Source of the DNA: Gonocerus acuteangulatus | Lineage: Eukaryota; Arthropoda; Insecta; Hemiptera; Coreidae | Assembly: GCA_946811695.1 (NCBI GenBank) | Contig: OX328128.1 | Span: forward strand, 31,687,415-31,751,414 | Direction: 5' to 3' | DNA: 64,000 bases | Notes under the pieces: generated by a model | What the model was told of the DNA's origin: nothing | The model's database searches: none | Seen by the model: only the letters and a program-made list of their open reading frames with translations | Position numbers and translations under genes: made by a program | Part shown: piece by piece, positions 1 through 11,039 of the stretch | How positions within the stretch are numbered: position 1 is the first letter of the stretch | Layout: every line of letters starts with the position of its first letter

Positions 1-919
1 GATAGAGAAAGTCTTTCTGAACAAAAGTCTCCATGGGCACAAAACCCGAAAGTTAAAACTTTTGGTACTTTTGGGTATCCGAAGTTTTCCATTTTTGATT
101 TTGGCAAAATCTCGAGATCTCTGTTTGGAAGGTTTCCCAAGCCATTTGGCCTGTAAAAAAAATACCTATCAATTATTTTTTGAAGTCCTTTCGAACGACA
201 CCACATTTGACACTCCTCCCCCCCCCCCTCCACCCACGGGGGTGGGGGGGTGGGAGCTTTTTTTTGCAATTATCGTCTATCCATTATCATTTGAAGATCT
301 TCTCTACGGCAATACGCTAAAACCTTGCCTCACACCCTTTCCCCACCCCCAACCCCTTCGGATATGCTCGTCATCATCGAAACATCAAATATCCGACTTC
401 TTACTTGCTGAATCATACGTTAGATGCAGCTCATCGATAGCAAACAAAAAGTCAAAACAGTTGTCAGTAGTCTAAGAGACAAAAAGCGCCCCTTTTCAGG
501 GCTAGTAATGTTAAACTCTAAAACAGAACACTTTTTTTGCGAAAAATGGCCTTTTTTTTTAAACATACGAGCTAGACGTGGGGTTGGGGTTTGGGTGGGG
601 GAGGGGTAAGGGTGTGAGGCAAGATTTTAGCGTATTGCCTTCGAAAAGATCTTCAAATGGTAATGGGTAGACGATAATTGCAAAAAAAAGCGGAGCTGGG
701 TGGTCGTGCACCTCCGTGGGTAGTCGTTGACATGTGGTGTCGTTCGAAAAATAATTGATAGGTATTTTTTTTACTGGCCAAATGGCTTGGGAAACCTTCC
801 AAACAGAGATCTCGAGATTTTGCAAAAATCAAAAATGGAACTCTTCGGATACCCAAAAGTTACAACTTTTTGGTTTTGTGCCCATGGAGACTTTTGTTCA
901 GAAAGACTTTCTCTATCCA
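1..919. repeat. Large fold-back (inverted repeat), left end cut by window
   Basis: Positions about 1-350 are the approximate reverse complement of about 590-919. Shared landmarks are the first bases (gatagagaaag) against ctttctctatc near 908-918, a ctcgagat motif on both sides, and ttgataggtattttttt near the inner part. The two arms differ by small indels, mainly in C- and G-rich runs. The central 230 bases are not symmetrical. The left arm begins exactly at the window edge, so the element may be longer. No coding remnant is visible. This is a non-autonomous fold-back element of unknown superfamily. Confidence 0.8.
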
Positions 920-1289
920 ACGAGCATAGTTTCGTTCAATTTGACCGAAAGCCATTTTCCATTAGAAAAGGGCGGGGTCCTTTATATGTTCACAATTATC
1001 AGTAACTTATAGTACTAAATACAACAAAAGTTTGAGGAGAGCATATGACAAAAGTTAGTAGGTTTATGTTAAGAATTAACATTATGTAGAGCCTTGCTAT
1101 TTGAACTCTAGTTAATATATTTACATAACTTATCACTAAAACTAACTACCATTATTTAATTATTTATTAGGCCATGGAGGATCCTACATGTTGTGGTTTT
1201 CCATTAATGACCAAGTAAAATTGAGTAATAATTACATAATAGATTAAAAAAAAAGGATTTCGTTTCTTATGATTCTGTGATACATGTTT
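920..1289. other. No recognisable feature
   Basis: AT-rich sequence between the fold-back and the LINE remnant. I see no gene, tandem repeat or structured element. The last part (1240-1290) may be the 3' untranslated end of the minus-strand LINE remnant, because the frame stays open into a run of A residues on that strand. Confidence 0.4.
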
Positions 1290-1450
1290 ATGTGTTTTAA
1301 ATATTGGAGTATAGAGTGTATGTATGGACTACCCTCTGTAAGTTCTTGTAGGTCGTGTGGAATGTTCAGTTTGTCGCGTCTTTTACATTCAGTGAGTATG
1401 TGTTTAATTGTCAATGTTATGTTACAAACTCTGCAAATCGGTTTGTCTTT
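1290..1450 (-). pseudogene. LINE (non-LTR retrotransposon) ORF2 C-terminus, distal part
   Basis: On the minus strand the frame reads DKPICRVCNITLTIKHIL followed by TECKRRDKLNIPHDLQEL and then HSILQYLKH. This is the cysteine-histidine knuckle (C-x2-C, then H-x4-C) and helical tail found after the RNase H domain of I/Jockey-type LINE ORF2 proteins. No start or RT domain is present, so it is a dead fragment. Its missing N-terminal neighbour lies on the same strand at 2526-2610, separated by an inserted repeat element. It is one of several similar C-terminal relics here (14440, 16890, 27200), which suggests one 5'-truncated LINE family. Confidence 0.7.
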
Positions 1451-1587
1451 TTAGCGCGGTTCCTCCCTCCCTTCATAGGGAGGAACCGCGGTTATAAGGT
1501 TGATCTCATGAAACAATCTGGAAGTGCATACTAGAAAATGTTGCGTTTCAGAACCCCTAGAGACCGAAAATGACGGCGGTTCAAATT

Positions 1588-1649
<62 letters not shown>

Positions 1650-2524
1650 TATATATGTATATATATATGTATATATATATACATGTATATATATATATCA
1701 TATATATACATATATTCAGTGCCCGAGGAAAACAGAAACACAAGGTCCCGAGGATATTTACCTGCTAGGAGTTAATCCTCAAGAGTTGTAAATAAACCCC
1801 AGGTTTCTGCCGACCCAAATACAAAGCATAGGCAGGGTACAGAGAGCAATTTAATTATTTCATTCACCAAAATTTCTTAAACTACTAACTAGATTCTGAA
1901 ATAACACACTTCCAAACATAGGTTATATACTAAATATTCATAAAGACTACTTAGTTGTGACCCGATTCATCAATTAGCAATCAATAGTTTTCAACACTGG
2001 TTATATACTAAATATTGATAAAAAGTATTTAAGTAGAAAAAGAGACAAGCTTCCTCAAGACTTGTTTTTGGTCCATTTGTATCTACTCCATAGTTAATTA
2101 GGTTTATTATTCTATATATTGACTTTTTATTCGTCAAGACTTGTTATTTGTCCTTCTGTATCAACCAGATAGGCTTTATTCTGCATATTATTCTATATTA
2201 GGCATGGTATTGTTCTCAATCTTGAGTACTTCTTCTTGATCCTTCTGTATCCACTAGAAAAGGCTTTATTAGGCATATTTTGTATTGATTTATAGAGTTT
2301 TGCTTTAGAATTAGAGCCGGATTGTGTAATTTCCGCATCTGTGTATAAGTTAACTACTGTCGGTGTCCCTGACGCCTTAATATCACTTTTATTCGAGATC
2401 TTCGAGAGGATTTTGACAATTTTCACGAGATATATATAAAGTTTATTTCTTTTCTAAGCTTCCAAATGACACTAGGGATATGAACGGAACCGCGAAGATG
2501 ATGCAGTTCCTGCGAGTCGGACTT
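1447..2524 (-). mobile_element. Hairpin-ended, microsatellite-bearing element (family H), inserted in LINE
   Basis: The minus-strand 5' end is near 2524 (gtccgactcgcaggaactgc) and the 3' end near 1450. The 3' end has a strong hairpin (1455-1490) followed directly by GCGCTAAA. A (TA)n tract lies inside at 1592-1710. The same 5' motif, internal (TA)n and 3' hairpin plus GCTAAA recur at 3183-4400 and 17430-18774. Joining the flanks restores a continuous LINE protein reading, so the borders are fairly secure and no target duplication is obvious. Hairpin end, CTAA terminus, inner microsatellite and lack of duplication recall non-autonomous Helitron/Helentron-associated elements; that class assignment is inference. 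Confidence 0.6.
1592..1710. repeat. (TA)n microsatellite
   Basis: Long alternating TA tract with a few G and C interruptions, inside the family H element. The open frames across it in both directions are low-complexity artefacts. Confidence 0.95.
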
Positions 2525-2525
2525 T

Positions 2526-2610
2526 TTCTCCATGAGGTAATTATGTGTGAGTGTCCAATGCGTAGTTTGGTCAGTACTACTTTGTCTCTTCTTATCAAGG
2601 TGTTTTTTTA
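2526..2610 (-). pseudogene. LINE ORF2 C-terminal fragment, proximal part
   Basis: The minus strand encodes RRDKVVLTKLRIGHSH, matching the conserved RR(D/E)xVLxRLRIGHT segment between the RNase H domain and the cysteine knuckle of I/Jockey-type LINEs. The reading then runs into the family H insertion at about 2525 and resumes at 1450 with the knuckle. Upstream on the minus strand (2611-2760) nothing clear is preserved. This is a relic, not a gene. Confidence 0.65.
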
Positions 2611-3182
2611 ATCGGTAAAGATTAAAGAAGGAATGCTAGGTTTTAAATGGAAGAGGCGAAAGAAATGTTGTTAATGTTTCGGATATCCAAAAAGCCATAC
2701 GGGTGGTTAGGAGAGCTTATGGAACACTTAGTAGCTGTTTCTCAATTTAGTAATTAATACTCCTGGAGTTTAAATTGATTTGGACACATTGGGAAATCAG
2801 CAGTTTATTTCAGAATGCTCTCTGTCAAATGGATTTTAGTGTCATCAAAGTTGTGCCAAATCCCGAGCCAAAAAAAGGTTTTACACACAGGAGAAACACA
2901 ACATTATATTCACACCCAGCTTACACACAACACAACAAGAACAAAATTGACAGACCTGCACTTGCAAAACGCCAAAAAAATACAATACATTCAATGTTGA
3001 TGAGACTAATACCCTATCTACATATGAGGCGTTGCGGATACGAAGGGCGCCTACACATCCGCTCAATTTTTTTTGCCCGAATCCGATTTTAGGCGCTTAA
3101 GAGTATCTACAGCTATATTTTTTTATGTGTGAGTTCACCCTTCTTTCCCTCTCAAAATACACAGATAATGAAAAAAAAAAAG

Positions 3183-4217
3183 GTCCGTCACGCAGGAGCT
3201 GCATAACTAAGCACTTTCCTCAGAATTTGGGTAGTGTAGACTGCTTCCCGGAACATTTTGCTTAAAATATCCTAGATGAATAAAATAAAAACATGAATAG
3301 TTCTCTTTAAATTTGTAATGAGTAACTAATCAATTATTAATTTGCTTCCAGAGTTATGTTTACACATGGTACCTACTACACTATGTAATAAATACAAAAA
3401 ACCTCATATTATCGTATTTTGATCTAACGCAGGAACAAGATACAGTCTCTCTTGTGGTAGAAAGAGCTCCTTTGTGAACCTACGGCTGGGGGGCTTTTCT
3501 ATTGAAATATATAACAAAGTAAACCCACGCTTTCCGATTTACCGATTCAGCTCATTTTTACAACACTTCTTTCTCATGAGTTACCCACGACGTATACCGC
3601 GTTTCGTTACAATACAGCAGAAATTACGACCGCTATGAGTATATTAGGAGTTTGGGTCCGGAGTAAACCCCCCCTTCTAATGAACCGATTTAGTTTATTT
3701 TTACAACACATATTTACCTGTAGATTACCACTACGAATACCGAGTTTCGTCGAAATATACCAAAAATCACGGCTGGAGTGGCGAATTGGTATAGTGGGTC
3801 CGGAATAAACCCCCCCCTCCTAATGAACCGATTTAGTTTATTTTTACAACACATATTTACCTGTGTATTACCACTAGGAATAGCGAGTTTCGTCGAAATG
3901 TACCAAAAATCACGGCTGGTAGTGGCGAATTGGTATTGTGGGTCCGGAGTAAACCCCCCCCCTCCTAATGAACCGATGTAGTTCATTTTTATATCTCACT
4001 TTTGTCTCTATATTACCAGTACGAATACCAAGTTTCGTTGACATATAAATATTACGGTTGACATGGTCAAATTAGTGTTTTGGGTTCGGGGTAAACCCTC
4101 CCTTCCGGTGGACCGACTTTGGTGGTTAACGAACTCGTTCAATCGTTTGCTAATTGAATGCTATATACCAAGTTTCGTGACGAAAAAACAAAAACTCTGG
4201 CCGCTATCGTGTTAACA

Positions 4218-4271
<54 letters not shown>

Positions 4272-4400
4272 TATAAATTTTAACAGGGGTCATTTTCGGT
4301 GTCTACTAGGTAGGATCGATGAAGAGTTGAAGAAATTTTTCAAAAATTCCGTCATGAGTCCAACCTCAATAGCTACTTTCCTTCGGAGGAAAGTGCTAAA
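3183..4400 (+). mobile_element. Family H element, copy A
   Basis: Begins gtccgtcacgcaggagctgc after an A-run and ends with hairpin ctttccttcggaggaaag (4376-4393) followed by TGCTAAA. Inside are three to four diverged 130-150 bp modules, each with a C-run, taatgaaccgatttag and tttcgtcgaaatatacc, then a (TA)n tract (4219-4276) and ggtcattttcggtgtctac. Copy B at 17430-18774 is collinear and nearly identical over long stretches. No coding capacity. Probably a non-autonomous rolling-circle-type element (inference). Confidence 0.65.
4219..4276. repeat. (TA)n microsatellite inside family H copy A
   Basis: Nearly pure TA tract. It is the empty-site counterpart of the MITE-occupied tract in copy B at 18331-18392. 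Confidence 0.9.
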
Positions 4401-4847
4401 AAGCTGGCTGGAAACCGCTATAGGATTGCGCATACGAAACGCTTACTCAACTCTCCGCTAGATGATGATATAAATAAAATGATCTTTCGTTAAAAGTGAA
4501 GTTCACAATAATTCCTAGGCAATTATTATATAATTTGTATATATGAGACATCCCACAACGACATATGTTTTGAATTTACTTTAGTGGAGCTCACCAAAAA
4601 ATATTCAAACGCATTCTTCTGAAAACTACTTTTTGCTGAGTTCACCCTTCGTATCCGCAACGCCTCGAAATCGTCAGATTTCCGAATGCGTCCACATTGA
4701 TTAAAACCTCAACAAACATAAATACAAAACTGACAGAGCAAGTAATTAAAACCCAATGGTTTCTGCTTTACTAATCTCAAGGCTCCAAAGAATTTATAAC
4801 AATTTAGTAATATTTTGTATCATTTGGGTAAAAAAGTAATATGTGTG

Positions 4848-4849
<2 letters not shown>

Positions 4850-4905
<56 letters not shown>
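4850..4905. repeat. (TA)n microsatellite
   Basis: Alternating TA tract. The 67-105 residue frames read through it are low-complexity artefacts. Confidence 0.95.
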
Positions 4906-4908
<3 letters not shown>

Positions 4909-5268
4909 TTTTTTTTTATTACGCTTATGAATTTCAAGCACTGTTCGCATATTACGGGTATATCCACTCCATTTCGGCAAAAGGTATCATCGAACTCATT
5001 ATACAAATATATTTTTGACTCCAGACGTAAAGGAAATAATTGTCAGCTCATTCATCATAATACATTCACCATACCGTCATTTATGATGCATTCTCTCATT
5101 TCATTTCGCATTGACACAATTCCATTGAAATTCATCAATATAAATGAAGTTTGTCATTAGATATGCTAATTACTCCATCAGAATGCAATTAGTAAAGGTA
5201 CACGTCATATCAATACTATTTATGACTTGTCAGTTATGCATTAAGGTCAATATCGATCGCACAAATCC

Positions 5269-5496
5269 ATGAATAAATTAAAAATTTACATTTTAAAAAT
5301 GCACGTAAAAAATATTATTCAATATTTTAACCAAGTAATAAATTTTGCTCTCCCGACCTCTATCCTTTTTGTCGGCGATCTTCTTCAAGTCCCAGATCGG
5401 AATAAGAAAATAGGTAACTTGCTCAATTCACCTTTTATCGAGTATTTAATGGTCTTCATAATAGTAATACAAAATAATAATAATATAATTATATAA
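5269..5496 (+). pseudogene. Possible PIF1-type helicase fragment
   Basis: The frame contains SILFVGDLLQVPDRNKKIG, resembling the helicase segment F-G-D-(L/F)-x-Q-(L/V)-P-P found in PIF1 helicases and in the helicase part of Helitron Rep-Hel proteins. Only this short block matches; flanking residues are low complexity, and the second proline is replaced by D. There is no Walker A motif upstream. It could be a decayed autonomous Helitron fragment, which would fit the Helitron-like elements elsewhere in the window, or chance similarity. Confidence 0.35.
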
Positions 5497-5581
5497 TTTG
5501 ATATTTTGTAACTTTTCTTCTACAGTATGTGACGAATATTACTTTACGTGCCATTTCTGTCGAGTTGTCTTATATTATTTC

Positions 5582-5583
<2 letters not shown>

Positions 5584-5617
<34 letters not shown>

Positions 5618-5766
5618 GGCGAGAACTAGGCCATTAGCGCCGACATCCAGGGTGCAGCGAGGAATTTTCCCAACGAGCCATGGGATGAGAAAATTCCTGC
5701 CACCGGTGGGGATCGAACCTCCCCTAAGGAAGCTAAGGCGCAGGCCACTAGACCACGGGGGACCCC
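5584..5766 (-). repeat. tRNA-derived SINE with poly(A) tail
   Basis: On the minus strand the element starts near 5766 with a tRNA-like head: A box TGGTCTAGTGGCCTGCGCC and B box GGTTCGATCCCC. A tRNA-unrelated body follows and ends tcggcgctaatggcc, then cgccgt and a poly(A) tail, seen as the T-run 5585-5615. Box spacing suits an RNA polymerase III promoter. Tail fragments of the same type occur at 33097-33160 and 36782-36855. Confidence 0.8.
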
Positions 5767-5779
5767 ATGTTTCTATTAT

Positions 5780-6794
5780 ATTCCTATTCTTTTTTTTTTT
5801 TTTTTGTCTTCTTTTCTAAAATCTAACTTTTCTCACATTAAAACGCCCCACAAATATTGATATGATTATCACGATAATATGTATATATACATACAAGTGT
5901 GTGCATACGTAGTTTCTTTTGTATTTTTCCTCCGAAAATGTTCATTTTGTTTGTTCTTTTTCTCTAGCCTAGGTCAGGAAACAGTACATTTTCTTTTTAC
6001 ACCACTGTATTTCGAATTTCTGCTCAATTTATCTTCAGGGGCCTTAATTCTACATCTCCACGGGTCACTAGAATCGTATCTTTTCAACTCTTTAATCATA
6101 TCAAGAAATAAATAAGATGGTAAATAAATGATAACTGCGGTTTAAACCCCTGTAAAAATACTAACCTGTTTAAATAAATAAATATTTACATCTTATTATT
6201 ATTAAATGAAGTTTACTCTTAATTGATGACATTTACAGAAAAAATGGCATTAATAGAAAAATATTCCGTCAACTTTAGACTTTTTAAATAACTGACAAAT
6301 ATTATGGATGCCAGGATATGAAGACATTCCCCAAAACACAATATTACCATTAAAGGAAAACTGTCAAGTTTTTTTCTGAAACTGATGCAGCATAATTCTA
6401 ATTAAAATTATTTTAGACCGTTAAATAAGAGAAAGATTTTATTTTCTCCGCCAATATAGAATTAAAGTGCTTAGTTTTGTACCTTGGAAGACACCTGTTG
6501 CAAGATTCCTGAAGGAACGGCTCTGGCATCCTACATTTGTTCCGACTAACTTCCACGAACTCCCAAGTTTAATCCTTCTGGGAGCAATCTTCGGAGCTAC
6601 TGCTTTGTCTTATCCCAGGATTATTGTTCTAAAATATTTGTAATTAATTCCCCTTAAGGTTTTACTTTGATTTTTACGACACGAAGAGAATCTGAATTTT
6701 CATATTTTTGTTGGAAAGTCTTTTTCTGAAACTTTCATATAGCTGGATTCAGCAAACTTATTTGAGACATGACAGGATGATTATTTTGGCAGTA
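5780..6794. other. No recognisable feature
   Basis: AT-rich unique-looking sequence up to the assembly gap. Short frames here lack domain similarity or coding bias. A T-run follows the SINE at 5790. Confidence 0.5.
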
Positions 6795-6994
6795 NNNNNN
6801 NNNNNNNNNNNNNNNNNNNNNNNNNNNNNNNNNNNNNNNNNNNNNNNNNNNNNNNNNNNNNNNNNNNNNNNNNNNNNNNNNNNNNNNNNNNNNNNNNNNN
6901 NNNNNNNNNNNNNNNNNNNNNNNNNNNNNNNNNNNNNNNNNNNNNNNNNNNNNNNNNNNNNNNNNNNNNNNNNNNNNNNNNNNNNNNNNNNNNN
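6795..6994. other. Assembly gap (200 Ns)
   Basis: A run of N bases that directly abuts a (TC)n tract, so assembly probably failed in a low-complexity repeat. The 140-residue frame across it is meaningless. Confidence 0.99.
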
Positions 6995-7094
<100 letters not shown>

Positions 7095-8340
7095 TACAAT
7101 CTGACCCTGATACCAGATACTAATTTGTAATTATTATTCATTTTAACAACTTACATTCTAGCATAAAATACAGGAAATTAAACTAAAATAATACCTATTC
7201 ATTAGAAAAACAATATAACACCATAAGGTTTGTGAATCGTAGAGTAGTACACTACATAAAGAGATAAAAATATTTTACAGGCAAAAATATTACATAAAGA
7301 TTACAGATATACACTTATAGATTACAAACTTATAGTTATAAATATTTTAAGAATATATGTTTAGGCTTTCTATGGACATATGTTTTTTAATGTATTCATA
7401 TCATAGTCAATGCTCAGTTAAAAAAAAAATTATTTTGCACATATTTGCATATATGTATTGGATTATTAGTATTTTTTTTAATAGTTGGTATTTGACGTTT
7501 AGCTCCAGACTAGACAACCATATGCCAGAAAAGGTCTCATGAACAGTTTATAAATTAAAGTTTTGTATCAGCTTGGAAAGTGTGGATAGTCTATTGAAGT
7601 AGGGATATAAACAGTAGTCAGTAAACAAACAAAATATTATCCTACTTATACAATAAACTATGCAATCTCATTTGGAGGCATCAACTGAATGTACATACAT
7701 ATATTAAGCAGCATATTACAGACACTTTAATGCCTCTGCTTGTGTGAATAAGTGAATTAAATTTCTTATCACAATGCTGGTTCATTGGAAAATACAGATA
7801 TCATATTGAAGGAGTGAAATCGCCGGTGTTTACTCATTAATAAATAAATCATAACGAAGACATTTTGCAAAACGTCTTTGATGAAAGCAACATCAATTAT
7901 TACATTGCTTTTAAATGTTTAAGAAGTATATTTGATTATCCCATTCTTGTATTACAGTTAGTATATAAGATTATACTCCCTTATATAATATGTAAGACAT
8001 TTTATACCCAAAACTATGAAAACATTTTATATTATGTAATTATGAAAAAAAATTGCAGGCCTGTGGTTGGAGCAGCTTTGAGTCAGCCGACGTTCACTGA
8101 CCGGAGGAACAATGGTACTCAAGTGATGAGGCCACTAGTAGCAGTGATCACTTAAGTGATTTCTCCCCAGCTGAATAGCAACAAAGTGGTGAAGAGGGAG
8201 GGAAGAGGCATTTAGAATAAAAGGCTCGCTTTAGAGGGGAAATAGCCGCAAGATGGCCGCTCATTAGTCTGAAAAATTGCTTCTTCAATATCTCTAATTG
8301 TTATAACGGAATTTTATATTAAGGATTGCAATATATATAT
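7095..8340. other. No recognisable feature
   Basis: AT-rich sequence with scattered short frames up to 96 residues that show no domain, signal or splice pattern I can support. Confidence 0.5.
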
Positions 8341-8354
8341 TTATTTATTTTTTA

Positions 8355-8698
8355 TAAGAAAAAAAATCAGTCCCGTAACAGGCCACGAGGGCTCTGAGGG
8401 GCAGATACTATAGAGGTATCTGATTCATGACCATACGGCACACTAGGGAGAGAGAGTGGTCAGCGCTCCGACCGCCTCATTTCCCCTTGCTGCTTCGACT
8501 GCTTGGTTAATTAGCACCAAGATACCCATTTATAAATTAGTTAAAGGCTTTGTTGGCCTAGGGACGGTCAGGGAGGCCGAATTCAACCCATAAACGAAGA
8601 CACAAGAAGATAAAATCTTGAGTGCTTTCTCGGGATTTGATCTCAGGTCCTTCAGCTTAGTAGTCCAGTGCTCTACCACTGAGCTAACCTCGCCCCCT
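8355..8698 (-). repeat. tRNA-derived SINE
   Basis: The minus strand begins near 8698 with a well-kept tRNA-like head: gaggttagctcagtggtag contains the A box, and gagatcaaatcccgag contains the B box. A body of about 270 bases follows and ends near 8355 in an A/T-rich tail. A lone tRNA is unlikely, because the acceptor stem does not close and the unrelated body follows at once. Confidence 0.75.
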
Positions 8699-9279
8699 TA
8701 TTTTTTAGAATCTAATGATTTTTTAAGAATACTAGAGAGCTGATTTTGGATGATTCTGTAAAATAAGTGTAACATCGAATGCTACGTTCTGGTGAAAGGG
8801 ATGGCTACTGTAAGAAAAACATAACATTCAGTAAAATATATAACATTAAAAAATATCCGTAAAGTTTTTCTAATCACTCGATCACGGAGAATCCAGATTC
8901 CTCTAATGTTGGTAAATACTGTATCTAAGCACGTACTTAGATTTTCCTGCACTGTTCTCTGAAATCCCAAACCCCTAAACCCTGCGATACAAATGCCACC
9001 ATCGCAGCTTAACCGATTCGTGATCTTCGCCCTAACGACGGTAATCCGAACCACTTCAAAATCTCCACGTTCGTTTGCTAAGTCTCGACGTAAATCTGGA
9101 AGTATCACAACCTTTGCTCATAGATTAGGGATAGGTTTAAAAAATTTACATACTGGGATTTTGTGTTTTGAAGCAGTATTTCTTTCCAATTATGCAAGAG
9201 GCAATAAACAGTGATTTATCAATGATTAAATTTAGCTCTACATCAGCTCTTATTTGAATATATATAACATATTTTATAA

Positions 9280-9330
9280 TAAAAACTAGCTGAATGCTCG
9301 TGCTTCGTCACGGCAGATAAGTAGTTTTTT
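9280..9330 (-). repeat. Helitron-like 3' terminus fragment
   Basis: The minus-strand reading ends gcattcagctagt, with a GC-rich stretch just upstream (gccgtgacgaagcacgag). CTAG|T following a GC-rich hairpin region is the 3' terminal pattern of Helitrons. The 5' end was not located. Confidence 0.4.
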
Positions 9331-9532
9331 TATTGCGATAAATAACATATCATCAAAATTAACGCTACTATTTAATTGTTGGCAGTTTATTATAGTATGG
9401 TTCCGTCATACTATATGTTATACATCAATTGATAAGTAATCAAAGTATAATGGTTCTTGACCCTTGGGCGCTCCGAACTAGTGTCAAGAAACAGATAACC
9501 TTTAGATAGCCCGATATCTATGGGTTACCCAT

Positions 9533-9730
9533 GGGCGTATATAAGGGGGGGCTGCAGCCCCCCCCCCATCTAGAAATTTTGATTTCATCGATTAAAGTGT
9601 GTCATAAAACCCTTAAAAATAAATTAATGAGATCACTTGGTTCAGAAAAAATATTCTTTTTGTTGGTGTAATACTGTATTAGTGTACCGGAAATGCTTCC
9701 AGGCCCCCAAATCCCCCCCGAAATTATTTC
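9533..9730 (+). repeat. Poly-G/CTGCAG/poly-C hairpin repeat, copy 1
   Basis: Starts gggcgtatataagg, followed by a G-run, CTGCAG and a C-run that form a strong hairpin. The sequence after it (cataaaacccttaaaaataa) matches the copy at 13149-13424. Confidence 0.6.
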
Positions 9731-10142
9731 CTATAATTTCGGTAACAATACAGGTTAAATTTCGTTGTCATAATAAATATACGTTAAATTTTAAAAATGT
9801 ATGTTTCTCAGATGTCATTTTGAAACACCTATTATGTTTGCGAGCATTACCAAGAAATGATCTGCCTGGGCATGATGATGGGAGAGGAGGCTGCGCAAGG
9901 GTTCGGGATATTATTACCTCGGATGGACCATCACCAGGTATAGCGTAAACTCTATGGGGGACAGTTTATTTCTAGTAATTCAAGGACTGCCATTATAGTT
10001 GAAATGAACCGCAAATAAAAATAATATTTACGAAATAGTTTCAGTACAGTAACACCTGACCGTTTATCGTCCTAGCAACGCATTTTGCCTAGGCTTGCCT
10101 GCTCTAACCAACTAAAAATTCAAACACGTCTAAAAATACTTA

Positions 10143-10262
10143 AAAAGAAAAGGCATCACCCCTATCCTGGCTAGAAAAGGGTGGTAACCTATAGATAACC
10201 CGTCCCAAAATTCGTAGTTAATAAAAAATGGACGTTAAAATTTAAATAAATAAATAAAAATA
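10143..10262 (+). repeat. SINE 3' body fragment
   Basis: The segment gaaaaggcatcacccctatc through ttaaataaataaat is nearly identical to the 3' half of the complete SINE at 15662-15874. The tRNA head is missing here, so it is a 5'-truncated copy. Confidence 0.7.
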
Positions 10263-10959
10263 CTTAAAAATTTGAATATCAAAAAATCCTTTCTTATCGA
10301 GTGTTTACATCCTAAAGGGAGCGCCCTTGCAAAATTTAAAATTTTTCTGTCAAGTGGTTTGGGCTGGGTGATGATAAATCAGTGAGTGGTATTTGACAAA
10401 TATATACTATATATGTTATTATATTTTTTTTCTTCTTAAACTAACTGACTGTTACCTAAACTGCCCTGGATGGTGCCTCCCTGATAATTTAATCCCCAGC
10501 GTCACAGAACATACAAAATCAGAACTAAAATTAAAAGGCCGATGATTGAAAAGAATGATTGGAAATATCACATTATATAGATTCAATCTAAATATGGCTG
10601 TTTATTTCATTGACAAATCTCTATTACGATATAATGGCTCCAAATCATGTTGAGTGATAACCTGACAAATAATGGGCGGAACAGCTGATTAATTGATATC
10701 GGCTTGTCAATTATCCACGTTGCATGTTGGGATCCTTAGCATTCTCCGATTATTCTGTATGCACAAGTATCTCTCTCCAACAATCAATACATTCAAGGCT
10801 ATTATTGTCTCGAAGGCATTCATTCTTTATCCCAATTGGAACTTGGAATCACTAAATATTACATTTCAATCAAATTTCTTTAGAAAAAATGAATCATTCG
10901 ATGGATAGAACGCCGGGCTTTATTGGTATTATGAATTTGACATCATTAACGCCTATACT

Positions 10960-11035
10960 GGGTCTGTCTGTGGTCTATTGGCTATCTCCTGAGTTTCATA
11001 TACGGCAGACGAGGGTACAAGTCCCACCAGTGACC
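10960..11035 (+). repeat. Degraded tRNA-like SINE head
   Basis: Contains A-box-like tggtctattggctatctcc and B-box-like gggtacaagtcccacc at tRNA-like spacing, directly before the 40-bp minisatellite. The pairing of the arms is poor. It could be a SINE head or a coincidental match. Confidence 0.4.
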
Positions 11036-11039
11036 ACCA

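Larger units (their letters stand above)
3026..4666. repeat. Possible outer inverted repeat (22 bp) around family H copy A
   Basis: A 22-bp sequence starting gaggcgttgcggatacgaag at 3026-3047 recurs as an exact reverse complement at 4645-4666. The pair encloses the family H copy at 3183-4400. No matching short direct repeats flank it, so it may be the two ends of an older element into which H inserted, or two opposed copies of a dispersed repeat. Confidence 0.45.

Noticed and set aside
1451..1791. Tyr/Ile-rich frames across TA tracts here and at 4.8, 40.4, 47.1, 55.1 and 60.4 kb
   Set aside because: Low-complexity TA repeats read as protein; no real coding sequence.
8625..8698. Possible functional tRNA gene
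   Set aside because: A and B boxes are good but the acceptor arm does not close and a SINE body follows directly.
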